In this document: piece by piece, positions 1 through 8,183 of the stretch | Layout: every line of letters starts with the position of its first letter | Numbering within the stretch: the first letter of the stretch is position 1 | DNA from: Gammaproteobacteria bacterium | Lineage (GTDB): Bacteria > Pseudomonadota > Gammaproteobacteria > Pseudomonadales > Pseudohongiellaceae | DNA length: 64,000 nucleotides | Assembly: GCA_017853205.1 (NCBI GenBank) | Contig: JAFMKB010000002.1 | Location: forward strand, 53,962 to 117,961 | Direction: 5' to 3' | Position numbers and translations under genes: made by a program | The notes under the pieces: model-generated | What the model saw: only the letters and a program-made list of their open reading frames with translations | Databases searched by the model: none | What the model was told of the DNA's origin: nothing

Positions 1-81
1 TAATAATATTAATACCATGGTTTAATATGACGGTAAACAACAGGCCGGATTGCTGGCATCAACGAGAGGTAGGGGAGATCA

Positions 82-732
82 ATGAGATCAACAGACTGGG
101 AAAACCGATTTATCGCATTCGAGGGCGAGTCGCTAATCGCCGACGGAAACCAGCTCGAGGTTGCGCTTAGATTGAAAAAGCAGGGCGTGGAGCCAGCGCT
201 GCGGCGCGGGGAGGTGCTAATTTTCGCTGGGGTCGATGGTCGTCAGATAGATTTACACCTCTCGGGTAGTGAAGCCGATATCGAGCGCCGCTATGGCGTT
301 GCTGCGGCGACAGAGTCTGCAGCACCGATTGTGGGAGCCGGAGGAATGCCGACAATAGCGGTCACCGAGAAGAAATCGCGTGGTCGCCCGAAGCTGGGTG
401 TTATAGGTCGCGAGGTAACGCTACTGCCAAGACATTGGGCATGGCTAGACACTCAGCGGGGTGGTGCGTCTGCAACGCTGCGTAGATTGGTCGATGCAGA
501 GCGCAAAGCAAGCGTCGACTCTGATCAGCGGCGGGCGAGCCAAGATCGAGCGAATCGGTTTATGTCTGCTATGGCGGGTGACCTAGTAGGCTTCGAAGAG
601 GCGACGAGGGCATTGTATGCAGGCAATCGAGAGGGATTCGAAACGGCGACTGCATCATGGGCGCATGACATTAGGCGCATTGCTGTGAGTATGGCAGTTG
701 ATGCGTTTTCAGTCAGTGACGAGCAAAGTTAG
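82..732 (+). CDS. DUF2239 family protein
   Basis: A 216-residue soluble protein of the DUF2239 family, whose biochemical role is unknown. I recognise the family from its layout: an N-terminal part reading like 'FIAFEGESLIADG' that alternates with a short 'DLHLSG' segment, then the strongly conserved central motif RGRPKLGVIGREVTLLPRHW (about residues 100-119) followed by an arginine/alanine-rich helix (GGASATLRRLVDAER). The C-terminal helical part contains paired aromatic and Arg residues. No signal peptide or membrane segment is visible. The ATG is preceded by a strong ribosome binding site (aggggag, 4 nt before the start). It stands alone upstream of the next gene, separated by about 77 nt. 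Family assignment is firm; function is not known. Confidence 0.85.
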   Translation: MRSTDWENRFIAFEGESLIADGNQLEVALRLKKQGVEPALRRGEVLIFAGVDGRQIDLHLSGSEADIERRYGVAAATESAAPIVGAGGMPTIAVTEKKSRGRPKLGVIGREVTLLPRHWAWLDTQRGGASATLRRLVDAERKASVDSDQRRASQDRANRFMSAMAGDLVGFEEATRALYAGNREGFETATASWAHDIRRIAVSMAVDAFSVSDEQS

Positions 733-765
733 CGCCTAAGTCAGCGGGAATGCCAGTAAGGTGAG

Positions 766-774
766 TGCTATACT
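766..774 (+). promoter_or_regulatory. Extended -10 promoter candidate for the membrane winged-helix gene
   Basis: TGC followed directly by TATACT (769-774) matches an extended -10 element. No convincing -35 box lies at the usual distance. Transcription would begin near 781, giving a leader of about 30 nt before the ATG at 810. This is a pattern call only. Confidence 0.4.
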
Positions 775-809
775 GGTGTTCCTAGCGCTCAAGCCGAATT
801 GTCGACCCT

Positions 810-2240
810 ATGCACAGCACGAAAAATAACCAAAAGAGCAGGATTACTTCAAACCGCGAAACCCTCCGCGGCACTGAATTTGGCGTGCGCAAAGTCGAGT
901 CGCAAGGCCACCCTCGGCCAGCACTTGAGGTTCTAAAAGGTCGCGAGCTTGAGACCCTTGTAGAACGTATTATCAAAAGCGGCGCGCTTGGACGCTCGCA
1001 AACTTACCGAAAACTTTTGAGCTTTCTCGTCGACGCAGCGCTCGCAGATCGGGTACCACGCGAGCTCGATATCGCGATTGGCGCGCTAGGTCGGGATGAA
1101 AGTTTTGATGTTTCGTCAGATTCTGCGGTGCGCGTCGCTGTTCACCAGCTTCGCAAAAAACTAGCCAGTTACTACGCGGAATTTGAACCAGATGCGGAGG
1201 TTCGCCTTATGTTGCCAAAAGGAAGGCACTCTCTTAGCGTCCTTGTCACCGAGAATAATCTGGCTACTGTGCAAACAGAGTCTACTGTTGCTGTACGGCA
1301 AGCAGGAGGCTTTATCAAAAGCGCGTTCTCTGTAGTTCATGCCAGTTACGTGCCAGTATTATTACTGCTCGTGTTTATCGCGCTTTCCGCCAATCTCGCC
1401 TTGTTTTCCAGATTTATAAACGACGGTGACACTTTGGCAACTGCAGCTACTAATCATCCGCTCTGGGCGGGCGTACTGGTTGATGACAAACCGTTACTTA
1501 TAGTGATGGGGGACTACTACATTTTCGGGGAGCTCAATTCAACCGGCAACGTTGCGAGAATGGTCCGGGAGTTCAACGTAAATTCGCGCAGTGATCTCGA
1601 AGAATTTCGCTTTGGTGATATCGAGTATTCAGAAAAATTCGTTGATCTGGATCTCAGCTACATGCCTGAGGGGAGTGCCTTTGCACTGGCGAGGGTCGCG
1701 TCACTTCTCGCGCAAAGCGGCAAATCGATCAATGTGACCATGATGTCTGACCTCTCGTCGGCCGATATCCGCGCGAATCATATTATTTACATCGGCTATA
1801 TAAGCGCACTCGATCGTCTTGCGTCTATGGCCTTTGCAGGCTCGGGTTTAGCGGTGGGGCGCAGTTTCGATGAGCTAATAGACCTGGATAATCTGACCTA
1901 CTTTACCAGTGATGCCGGGCTCCCCGAAGAGGGGCAGCAGTTCCGCGACTACGGCTTTCTTTCTAGCTTCGCAGCAAGCCGAGACACTCGGGTTATCCTC
2001 ATTGCGGGTATGCGTGATGCAGGCTTGATGCATACAGCACAAGCGTTGACCGACATCGACTCGCTCGATGAGTTGTTGTTAGCATTCGGTACACAGGCTG
2101 ACGAGGCGCTGGGTAATGTCGAGGCGCTCTACGAGGTCTACGGGATCGATCGAATGAACTTCGAGGCTAAACTGGTTTACAGTAAGCTGCTAGAGAGCGG
2201 GAATTTTTGGGGTTTTGTCGATGGGGTAACGTCTAACTAG
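810..2240 (+). CDS. Membrane-anchored winged-helix-type protein with unrecognised extracytoplasmic domain
   Basis: A 476-residue protein with three parts. Residues about 44-147 resemble the DNA-binding-like N-terminal domain often found in front of adenylate-cyclase or TPR domains: it has the 'F..LV...L..R...L...ALGRDESFD...D..VRV.V..LRKKL..YY' pattern and the 'LPKGRHSLSV' strand. A single hydrophobic segment at about 180-200 crosses the membrane. Residues about 210-476 form a domain I cannot name, with the motif LLIVMGDYYIFGE near its start. The topology (cytoplasmic DNA-binding-like domain, one membrane segment, C-terminal domain outside) is like ToxR-type regulators, but that is an inference. 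The C-terminal domain could be a sensor. Its stop codon shares 4 nt with the converging gene. No strong Shine-Dalgarno is seen before ATG 810. Confidence 0.75.
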   Translation: MHSTKNNQKSRITSNRETLRGTEFGVRKVESQGHPRPALEVLKGRELETLVERIIKSGALGRSQTYRKLLSFLVDAALADRVPRELDIAIGALGRDESFDVSSDSAVRVAVHQLRKKLASYYAEFEPDAEVRLMLPKGRHSLSVLVTENNLATVQTESTVAVRQAGGFIKSAFSVVHASYVPVLLLLVFIALSANLALFSRFINDGDTLATAATNHPLWAGVLVDDKPLLIVMGDYYIFGELNSTGNVARMVREFNVNSRSDLEEFRFGDIEYSEKFVDLDLSYMPEGSAFALARVASLLAQSGKSINVTMMSDLSSADIRANHIIYIGYISALDRLASMAFAGSGLAVGRSFDELIDLDNLTYFTSDAGLPEEGQQFRDYGFLSSFAASRDTRVILIAGMRDAGLMHTAQALTDIDSLDELLLAFGTQADEALGNVEALYEVYGIDRMNFEAKLVYSKLLESGNFWGFVDGVTSN

Positions 2241-2464
2241 GCGTGTGAAGCCATGTGCTGTATGACGCCGGGTTTGCGGCTTTCTACCTTTGAGATTTTG
2301 TATTCGTAGCGGGAAGCAGTTGGGTCTATGTCTAGGGCTTCATCGATTGCAGCGCGGAGGTCAGCTTGGGCCGCCTGTCGGGTGAGGTAGGGGCCCGAAA
2401 TACGGACTTGCAGAGTTTCGTCTTGCGGTTCCGAAGCGACAATATAGAAATTCTTTGCGTTCAC
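2237..2464 (-). CDS. Small hypothetical protein (75 aa)
   Basis: A 75-residue soluble protein that I do not recognise. It begins with a GTG preceded by an agagag ribosome-binding-like stretch on the minus strand. The composition is plausible for a real protein: two short beta-like segments (FYIVASEP, LQVRISGPYL) around an acidic helix (QAAQADLRAAIDEALDI), then a basic strand. The pattern resembles small proteins that carry a single alpha/beta fold. It converges on the upstream membrane protein with a 4-nt stop overlap (ctag), an arrangement repeated at three other real gene pairs in this window, which supports it being genuine. A competing plus-strand frame over the same bases is less protein-like. 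Confidence 0.6.
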   Translation of the reverse strand: MNAKNFYIVASEPQDETLQVRISGPYLTRQAAQADLRAAIDEALDIDPTASRYEYKISKVESRKPGVIQHMASHA

Positions 2465-2670
2465 GCGTTACTCTCTACTCTCTCACGACTCATGCCAGTT
2501 GATATTCATGTTGGTTGCACTAGCACTTCGGGGCGGATTTTAGCGCGCCTGAAAAGCTAAGCGCTAGTCATTTTATCGGTATTTGAACTAATTTTGTTAG
2601 CAACTTTGAACAATAAAAATTGGTACTTTTGCCGAGGGATCGAGGGGTTGAATTGAGAGGTAATAATCGG

Positions 2671-3408
2671 ATGAATGTGAGTCTTTCAATAGTCATCCCT
2701 GTGCTCGATGAGGCGCATGCGCTGCCGCGAATCCTCGCTGCTGTTGAGCAGTGTCAACAAGGGTTTGAAACAGAGGTTATTGTGGTCGACGGCGGCAGCA
2801 CTGACGGCACACTCGAGGTTGCACATCGCTATCAGTGCAGAGTGCTCAGTGCAGCGAAAGGTAGGGCTTCGCAAATGAATGCGGGGGCAGCTCTCGCGAC
2901 AGGTGAGGTATTACTTTTTCTACATGGGGACACGACGCTGCCTTCGTCCGCCTGTGCCCTAATAGATGCCGCTTTAGGGGGGGGTGCGACTGGCTCTAAG
3001 GCCCATCGAAGAGCACAATGGGGTTGGTTTGATGTCAGAATCGACAGCAGCAAGTGGGCTTTTCGGGTAATCGAATTTTGCATGAATCTGAGGGCGAGGC
3101 TTACTCGCGTTTGTACCGGTGACCAAGCGCTATTCGTTCGTAGGGAGATGTTCAATTCTGTTGGAGGATATCCAGATCTCGCGCTGATGGAAGACGTTGC
3201 GCTGAGTAAAATTTTACGCAAAGCAGCGCCAGCAAATCCTATCGAGGCGCGTGCCATTACGTCTGGCAGACGTTGGCTTAAACAGGGCATTGTACGGACA
3301 GTGCTGCTGATGTGGGAGTTGCGACTGCGCTATTTTTTTGGCGAATCGCCTAGAGCGCTTCACAGACGCTATTACCCTGATCAGTCAGAGAAGACAAAGA
3401 TAGATTGA
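2671..3408 (+). CDS. TIGR04283-type family 2 glycosyltransferase
   Basis: A 245-residue GT-A fold glycosyltransferase. The N-terminus reads LSIVIPVLDE, followed by DGGSTDGT (residues 40-47) and an HGD (85-87) in the place of the metal-binding DxD. A later GDQALFVRR..F...GGYP segment and an LMEDV motif are typical of the TIGR04283 subfamily, named for arsenosugar biosynthesis clusters. I chose ATG 2671 rather than an upstream start at 2620 because gagagg lies 10 nt before it and homologous alignments begin here. It overlaps the next gene, a DUF2064/TIGR04282 protein, by 4 nt; the two are a recurring pair. No arsenic methyltransferase or radical SAM partner is present here, so the acceptor is unknown. 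Confidence 0.85.
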   Translation: MNVSLSIVIPVLDEAHALPRILAAVEQCQQGFETEVIVVDGGSTDGTLEVAHRYQCRVLSAAKGRASQMNAGAALATGEVLLFLHGDTTLPSSACALIDAALGGGATGSKAHRRAQWGWFDVRIDSSKWAFRVIEFCMNLRARLTRVCTGDQALFVRREMFNSVGGYPDLALMEDVALSKILRKAAPANPIEARAITSGRRWLKQGIVRTVLLMWELRLRYFFGESPRALHRRYYPDQSEKTKID

Positions 3409-4076
3409 GCATAGGTGGCAGTAATATTAGTAAAAAAGCGATGAAATACCCTCATGTGCAGGTGCTGATCTTTGCGAAGCAGGCAATTCCGGGCGAGGTC
3501 AAGACTCGCCTTATTCCCGCCATAGGCGTAGAAGCGGCCACAAGGCTTCACTGTGCCATGACCAGGCGAGTGGCTTCGATGGTGAGCGCCTCGGCACTGG
3601 CAGCATATAGGTTCGCCGTGGCGGGCGATGCGAGAGACTCACTGTTTACCGAATTTCGAGAGGGCCTCACGCCGATCTGTCAGGTTGGGGACGATTTAGG
3701 TGAGCGTATGCGCAATGCAGCAAAACAGGCATTTGACGACAAGCTTGTGCACACAGAGCGAGTAATACTTATTGGTGCCGACTGCCCGACTATGGACGCA
3801 AGTCACCTCGAAGGGGCGTTGAAGGTGTTAGAGTCAGGCGTCGAGGTTGTATTCGTGCCTGCGGAGGATGGGGGATACGTTTTGGTTGGAATGAATAGGG
3901 TTGTCGATGAGTTGTTTCAGAATATTGCCTGGGGGACGTCTGAGGTCTTATCGATGAGTCTCAAAAAGCTATCTGAGGCAGGGGTGAGCACACAATGTCT
4001 TGAGCCGCTCTGGGATGTAGACACTGTAGAGGATCTCCCTAAACTCGCCTTGCTGGAGCCGCCGCTAAACTGGTGA
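3405..4076 (+). CDS. DUF2064 / TIGR04282 nucleotidyltransferase-like glycosyltransferase
   Basis: A 223-residue protein of the DUF2064 (TIGR04282) family. It has the characteristic opening VLIFAKQAIPGEVKTRL, resembling the nucleotide-binding loop of MobA/CofC-type nucleotidyltransferases, and the central LIGADCPTMDASHL and VVFVPAEDGGYVLVGM motifs. The family is usually encoded next to a TIGR04283 glycosyltransferase, as here, which suggests that the pair makes or transfers an activated sugar. The TTG start at 3405 overlaps the upstream stop as TTGA; the alternative ATG 3441 lacks a ribosome binding site. The family is often misannotated as 'glycosyltransferase' without direct biochemistry. 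It ends 2 nt before the converging flgM-like gene. Confidence 0.83.
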   Translation: MSIGGSNISKKAMKYPHVQVLIFAKQAIPGEVKTRLIPAIGVEAATRLHCAMTRRVASMVSASALAAYRFAVAGDARDSLFTEFREGLTPICQVGDDLGERMRNAAKQAFDDKLVHTERVILIGADCPTMDASHLEGALKVLESGVEVVFVPAEDGGYVLVGMNRVVDELFQNIAWGTSEVLSMSLKKLSEAGVSTQCLEPLWDVDTVEDLPKLALLEPPLNW

Positions 4077-4078
4077 CG

Positions 4079-4408
4079 TTACCTTTTAGGCGGTTCTCGA
4101 CGATCGAAATCAAGCATCTTTTCAGCTAATTTGGCGCTGTCGATTTCGAACTTGCCTTTCTCGAGTCGATTGTGAAGATCAACGACTTTTGCCATATCCA
4201 TGCTAGGGAGCCCTTCGATGGCGGTGCGCAATTCTGCGGTCAGCCGCGCGAGTTTCTGCAGCCCCGTTGCCAGATCCTCAGCCGTTCGCGCGGAATGTTC
4301 ACGACTCGCTCGTGCATCTTGCACTTTAGCAAGAACGGCCAACAGCTCATCGCTGGGTGCGCCGGGTGTATTCTCGGATTTCTTCACTTGAGCTAGTCTC
4401 ACTCGCAT
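4079..4408 (-). CDS. FlgM-like anti-sigma-28 protein
   Basis: A 109-residue protein whose last third matches the FlgM pattern: AKVVDLHNRLEKGKFEIDSAKLAEKMLDF resembles the conserved C-terminal sigma-binding helices of FlgM (V..L...I..G.Y.VD...IA.K.L.F). FlgM binds FliA (sigma-28) until the flagellar hook is finished and it is exported. The rest is helical and low in aromatic residues. The usual FlgM length is about 90-110 residues, which fits an ATG at 4408; an upstream GTG at 4471 would add 21 residues. The classic N-terminal 'M.I....' opening is not obvious. It is divergent from a FleQ-like activator, which supports a flagellar role. It could instead be an unrelated helical protein. Confidence 0.6.
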   Translation of the reverse strand: MRVRLAQVKKSENTPGAPSDELLAVLAKVQDARASREHSARTAEDLATGLQKLARLTAELRTAIEGLPSMDMAKVVDLHNRLEKGKFEIDSAKLAEKMLDFDRREPPKR

Positions 4409-4550
4409 TGGGTCGTCTTCGGGATATCGCAGGACGTAACTATGCGAAACCACCTCTGCTGCGCACCTCACATTGACGCTGCGAGCAAAGTTTATAGCGT
4501 CTTCTCGTCGGATATCTTTAAGAAATAGACGTGTGCCTTGTTAGCAAGAC

Positions 4551-4583
4551 TAGACATTGACTCATTGAGTGGGGCAATGTCTA
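4551..4583. promoter_or_regulatory. Nested dyad between the flgM-like and fleQ-like genes
   Basis: TAGACATTG (4551-4559) and CAATGTCTA (4575-4583) are a perfect 9-bp inverted repeat. Inside lies a second small palindrome, ACTCATTGAGT (4560-4570, 5-bp arms around one T). The structure sits in the divergent intergenic region, 46-78 nt upstream of the preferred fleQ-like start at 4629. It could be an operator for autoregulation or a leader hairpin. A GTG at 4569 would fall inside it, one reason for preferring the later start. Confidence 0.5.
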
Positions 4584-4628
4584 ATCACTCAGGCAGATGA
4601 TCAAACACCCACTACACGCGCGCGGCCC

Positions 4629-6227
4629 ATGTCTTCAGTAGCCTCCACAGAAATCTCCTCATCTCTCCCGCAGACCTCAAGCGCTGAGACAGCGATCCTG
4701 TTGATCGAGGATTGTGATGAGTCGCGCCGAGATCTTACGACTATTCTTCACTTTTTAGGAGAAGCTGTGGTTTGTGCGACAAGCGCTGCGTACCGTTCGG
4801 TTCTCGAGAATCAGACGATGGCTGACAGTAAAGTGGCGCTAGCGATTATAGGCCAGTGCAGCAGCGTATCACTGCCACAGGTGTTGGCAGATCTCGCTGC
4901 ACACAACGAGGCGCTGCCGTACGTTTTGATGGCGGATGCAGGGATGAGTGGGATTGAAGAAATTGACCCGGCTGCTCGCCTCAGAATTATGGCACGCCTA
5001 CCTCGTCACTGTGGTTTTCAGCCCCTTCTCGATGCTATTCATAAATCTAAATTGTTTAACACACACTCTAATCGCCTCCAGGGATCCAACCAGGTCCGTG
5101 ATTTCAACATGTTTCGCAGCTTGGTCGGGGAGAGCGCTCAGATCGAGCGCGTGCGCAAAATGATGGGGCAGGTTGCAAACACAGAAGTGAGCGTGCTCAT
5201 TACCGGTGAATCAGGTACGGGGAAAGAGGTCGTCGCCAGAAATTTGCATAATAATTCAGCGCGTGCCGATAAAGCGTTTATACCGATCAACTGCGGCGCA
5301 ATTCCTCGAGAACTGCTTGAAAGTGAATTGTTCGGTCATGAAAAGGGTGCGTTTACTGGCGCCATTGCGACCCGCAGTGGCCGCTTTGAACTTGCTGATG
5401 GAGGTACGCTGTTTCTAGATGAGATCGGCGATATGCCGCTCTCTATGCAGGTAAAGCTTCTGAGAGTGCTCCAAGAGCGCAGCTTTGAGCGTGTCGGAGG
5501 TGCGGAGACCCTACAGGCTGATGTGCGAATTGTCGCCGCTACCCACCGCGATCTTGAAGAGATGATTGCGTCGGGGGAGTTCAGGCAGGATCTCTATTAT
5601 CGTCTTAACGTATTTCCTATAGAAATGCCTGCTCTGAGAGAAAGACCAGAGGACATCCCCGTGCTCTTGAATGAACTAATAGCAACGCTCGAACGCGAAG
5701 GGAGAGGGTCAGTAAGGTTTAATTCCCACGCCATTGCAGTCCTGGCAAAGCACAGCTGGCCAGGCAATGTGCGTGAGCTTGCCAATCTCGTCGAACGCAT
5801 GGCCATACTCTACCCGCACGGCATTGTTGGGGTCAGCGATTTACCGGAGAAGTTAGTGGCAGCAGCAGAGAGACGGGAGGCGCCGAAAAGCGCGAACTTG
5901 CCCGATAGCAATGCTAATGCGCAGGCAAGTGACGCTAGTACGAAGCCGTTTGTACCCGAAGGGCTTCCCTTGGCAGGTCTTGATCTTAAAGAGTATTTGG
6001 CGCGTTTAGAGCGCGACCTGATCGAAAAAGCGCTCGATGACAGCAGTGGCGTCGTGACTCGAGCGGCCGATCGATTGAGCATCGGTAGGACGACCCTCGT
6101 CGAGAAGATGCGTAAGTACAAGTTGTCTAGATTGCAAGAGGATACGCTTGAGGCGGGTTCGAACAACGACCTAGATAATACTTCTGATTCTACTGCTGCT
6201 CCAAAAGCCCCGCACAGGCTGCAGTAG
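4629..6227 (+). CDS. fleQ: FleQ-like sigma-54-dependent transcriptional activator
   Basis: A 532-residue enhancer-binding protein very similar in pattern to FleQ/FlrA, the master regulator of polar flagellar genes. Residues about 20-150 form a FleQ-type receiver-like domain ([22 protein letters not shown]). The AAA+ domain carries the Walker A loop GESGTGK (193-199) and the sigma-54 contact loop GAFTGA (240-245), followed by FLDEIGDMP and the arginine-finger region. The C-terminal Fis-type helix-turn-helix spans about 474-499 ([21 protein letters not shown]). FleQ also binds cyclic di-GMP in Pseudomonas. I chose ATG 4629 by alignment; a GTG at 4569 would add 20 unconserved residues. It ends 3 nt before the converging purN. 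Confidence 0.88.
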   Translation: MSSVASTEISSSLPQTSSAETAILLIEDCDESRRDLTTILHFLGEAVVCATSAAYRSVLENQTMADSKVALAIIGQCSSVSLPQVLADLAAHNEALPYVLMADAGMSGIEEIDPAARLRIMARLPRHCGFQPLLDAIHKSKLFNTHSNRLQGSNQVRDFNMFRSLVGESAQIERVRKMMGQVANTEVSVLITGESGTGKEVVARNLHNNSARADKAFIPINCGAIPRELLESELFGHEKGAFTGAIATRSGRFELADGGTLFLDEIGDMPLSMQVKLLRVLQERSFERVGGAETLQADVRIVAATHRDLEEMIASGEFRQDLYYRLNVFPIEMPALRERPEDIPVLLNELIATLEREGRGSVRFNSHAIAVLAKHSWPGNVRELANLVERMAILYPHGIVGVSDLPEKLVAAAERREAPKSANLPDSNANAQASDASTKPFVPEGLPLAGLDLKEYLARLERDLIEKALDDSSGVVTRAADRLSIGRTTLVEKMRKYKLSRLQEDTLEAGSNNDLDNTSDSTAAPKAPHRLQ

Positions 6228-6230
6228 CCT

Positions 6231-6893
6231 TCAGTCAAAGTCCTGCGTGTCGGGTAGTTTGATACGCGTGTGATGGGCTCCGTTATCCGTCATTCTCAAC
6301 TCACCTGCCGCGAACCAAGTTACTACCTTGGGGTAAAGCGCGTGTTCTTGTTGCAACACGCGGGCGGCAAGTGATTCTGCCGTATCGGTCTCCGCGACGG
6401 GGATACTGTGCCGTGCGATAACGGGCCCGCCATCAAGTTCCTCGGTAACAAAATGCACGCTAGCACCGTGCCGTGTCACCTTCGCATCTAGTGCGCGCTG
6501 ATGCGTGTTTACTCCGGCAAAATCGGGTAGCAGAGAGGGGTGTATATTAAGTAAGCGCCCAGCGTAATGTGTAACAAACGCAGCTGACAGTATGCGCATG
6601 AAGCCGGCAAGCACGACGAGGTCGGGCTCGTATTGATCGATTATGTCCATTAGAGCCAAATCGAAATCTTCGCGTGTAGCAAATGCCAAGTGGGACAGGA
6701 GCGCGGTCGGGATTCCCGCCTTTTTGGCTCGGGTTAGCCCCAATGCGTCGGCTTTGTTGGAGACCACGGCGCAAATAGAATAGCCGCCCTCTTCGGCGGA
6801 ATCGATAAGCGATTGAAGGTTACTGCCGCTTCCAGAGATAAGGACAGCAACTGAGCAGCGGCCACTCGTTTTTGGGTCTGTAGAAGTAGTCAC
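6231..6893 (-). CDS. purN: Phosphoribosylglycinamide formyltransferase
   Basis: A 220-residue enzyme that transfers a formyl group from 10-formyl-tetrahydrofolate to glycinamide ribonucleotide, the third step of purine synthesis. Diagnostic motifs are the phosphate loop LISGSGSNLQ (residues 18-27), the folate/catalytic NIHPSLLP (116-123, with His118) and the catalytic Asp in ELDGGPVI (Asp154). The length matches the family (about 212 residues). It starts with GTG two bases after the purM stop, so the two are translated from one message in the order purM-purN. The cytoplasmic enzyme has no unusual additions. Confidence 0.97.
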   Translation of the reverse strand: MTTSTDPKTSGRCSVAVLISGSGSNLQSLIDSAEEGGYSICAVVSNKADALGLTRAKKAGIPTALLSHLAFATREDFDLALMDIIDQYEPDLVVLAGFMRILSAAFVTHYAGRLLNIHPSLLPDFAGVNTHQRALDAKVTRHGASVHFVTEELDGGPVIARHSIPVAETDTAESLAARVLQQEHALYPKVVTWFAAGELRMTDNGAHHTRIKLPDTQDFD

Positions 6894-6895
6894 GA

Positions 6896-7978
6896 TTACA
6901 CGTAGACGACCGACTCGGCGGTTGCATCCGCCTTCTGGCGGATGGTGCCAACTTTAAAGGCGGCGATGTTGCCCTCGTTGAGAAGAGTAAGCGCCTGATC
7001 AGCCTGGCTCTCCTCTACACACAGAATCATGCCAATGCCGCAATTAAATGTGCGGAGCATTTCGCTCTCGCTGATATTGCCCTCGGTCTGCAGCCAATCG
7101 AATATCGCGGGGCGTTGCCACGCATTCAGGTTGATTACAGCCTGTGCGTCGTCAGGCAGCACGCGAGGTATGTTTTCGGTAAAGCCGCCACCGGTGATAT
7201 GAGCGAGTGCGTTTAACTCTATGCTTTGCGCGAGTGCAGCTAGTGTCTTTACGTAAATAGTCGTTGGCTCGAGTAAGGTTTCACCAAGGCTCGATTTTTC
7301 AAAGCGCGCGCTAAGATCTACTTCGCTGCGCTCGATGATCTTACGAATGAGCGAGTAGCCGTTGGAGTGAGGGCCAGAGGAAGCAAGGCCTATCAGCACG
7401 TTTCCCACTTTGACTTTCGACGGATCGATAATCTTGGACTTCTCGACTACGCCGACGGCAAAGCCAGCGAGGTCATAGTCCTCGCCCTCGTACATGCCCG
7501 GCATTTCCGCGGTTTCGCCGCCGATAAGTGCACAGCCGGCGAGCTCGCAGCCTTTGCCGATACCTGTCACAACATCGGTCGCGGTAGCGATGTTTAGACC
7601 ACCGGTCGCATAGTAATCAAGGAAGAAAAGAGGCTCGGCTCCGCAGACGATGAGGTCGTTGACGCACATTGCGACGAGGTCAATTCCGATGGTGTCATGT
7701 TTACCCATTTGCATCGCCAGCCGGAGCTTTGTGCCAACGCCGTCTGTGGCGGAGACTAGAACCGGTTGTGTATAACCTGCAGGTATTTCACACAGGGCGC
7801 CGAATCCACCGATCTGAGACATTACCTCCGGGCGATGAGTTCGTTTGGTTACCGCTTTGATATTTTCGACGAGCGCGTTGCCAGCATCGATATCGACTCC
7901 TGCATCTCGGTAGCTGAGCGCGGTGCGTTCGGGCTTTGTTGCCGTGTTGCTGTTGCTGCCGTCTTTGGCGGTTGTCAT
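6896..7978 (-). CDS. purM: Phosphoribosylformylglycinamidine cyclo-ligase
   Basis: A 360-residue AIR synthetase that closes the imidazole ring in purine biosynthesis using ATP. The family signatures are present: the conserved opening [13 protein letters not shown] (residues 22-34), [10 protein letters not shown] (79-88) and [17 protein letters not shown] in the second half, with [13 protein letters not shown] near the C-terminus. It has a good ribosome binding site (gaggaaa) before ATG 7978. It heads the purM-purN unit and is divergent from the DUF2066 gene across about 205 nt. I found no PurR-type operator in that gap. Confidence 0.98.
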   Translation of the reverse strand: MTTAKDGSNSNTATKPERTALSYRDAGVDIDAGNALVENIKAVTKRTHRPEVMSQIGGFGALCEIPAGYTQPVLVSATDGVGTKLRLAMQMGKHDTIGIDLVAMCVNDLIVCGAEPLFFLDYYATGGLNIATATDVVTGIGKGCELAGCALIGGETAEMPGMYEGEDYDLAGFAVGVVEKSKIIDPSKVKVGNVLIGLASSGPHSNGYSLIRKIIERSEVDLSARFEKSSLGETLLEPTTIYVKTLAALAQSIELNALAHITGGGFTENIPRVLPDDAQAVINLNAWQRPAIFDWLQTEGNISESEMLRTFNCGIGMILCVEESQADQALTLLNEGNIAAFKVGTIRQKADATAESVVYV

Positions 7979-8183
7979 GCGTTTTCCTCGGTTAGTGGCG
8001 GCGCGTCCGGTTTTTCTATTTCTGTCTAACTTTGCAGAGAGAGCGTGTTGACCCTCTCTTTGAATTTTAGCAAGAAGTGTTCACACAGTCAGTCTTAAAT
8101 GCGTCGCATTGCAGTTATTGATCGAGATGGCTCTGGTGCTCGGAACTAGGTTAAGGCTCGTGATTGCAGTATGATTCTCTTGT

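Noticed and set aside
2671..4076. An arsenosugar biosynthesis cluster
   Set aside because: Only the two generic TIGR04283/TIGR04282 genes are present; no arsenic methyltransferase, radical SAM or efflux gene is nearby.
8021..8060. Purine operator in the gap between purM and the DUF2066 gene
   Set aside because: Only a loose AGAGAG/CTCTCT repeat is there; nothing resembles the PurR core.
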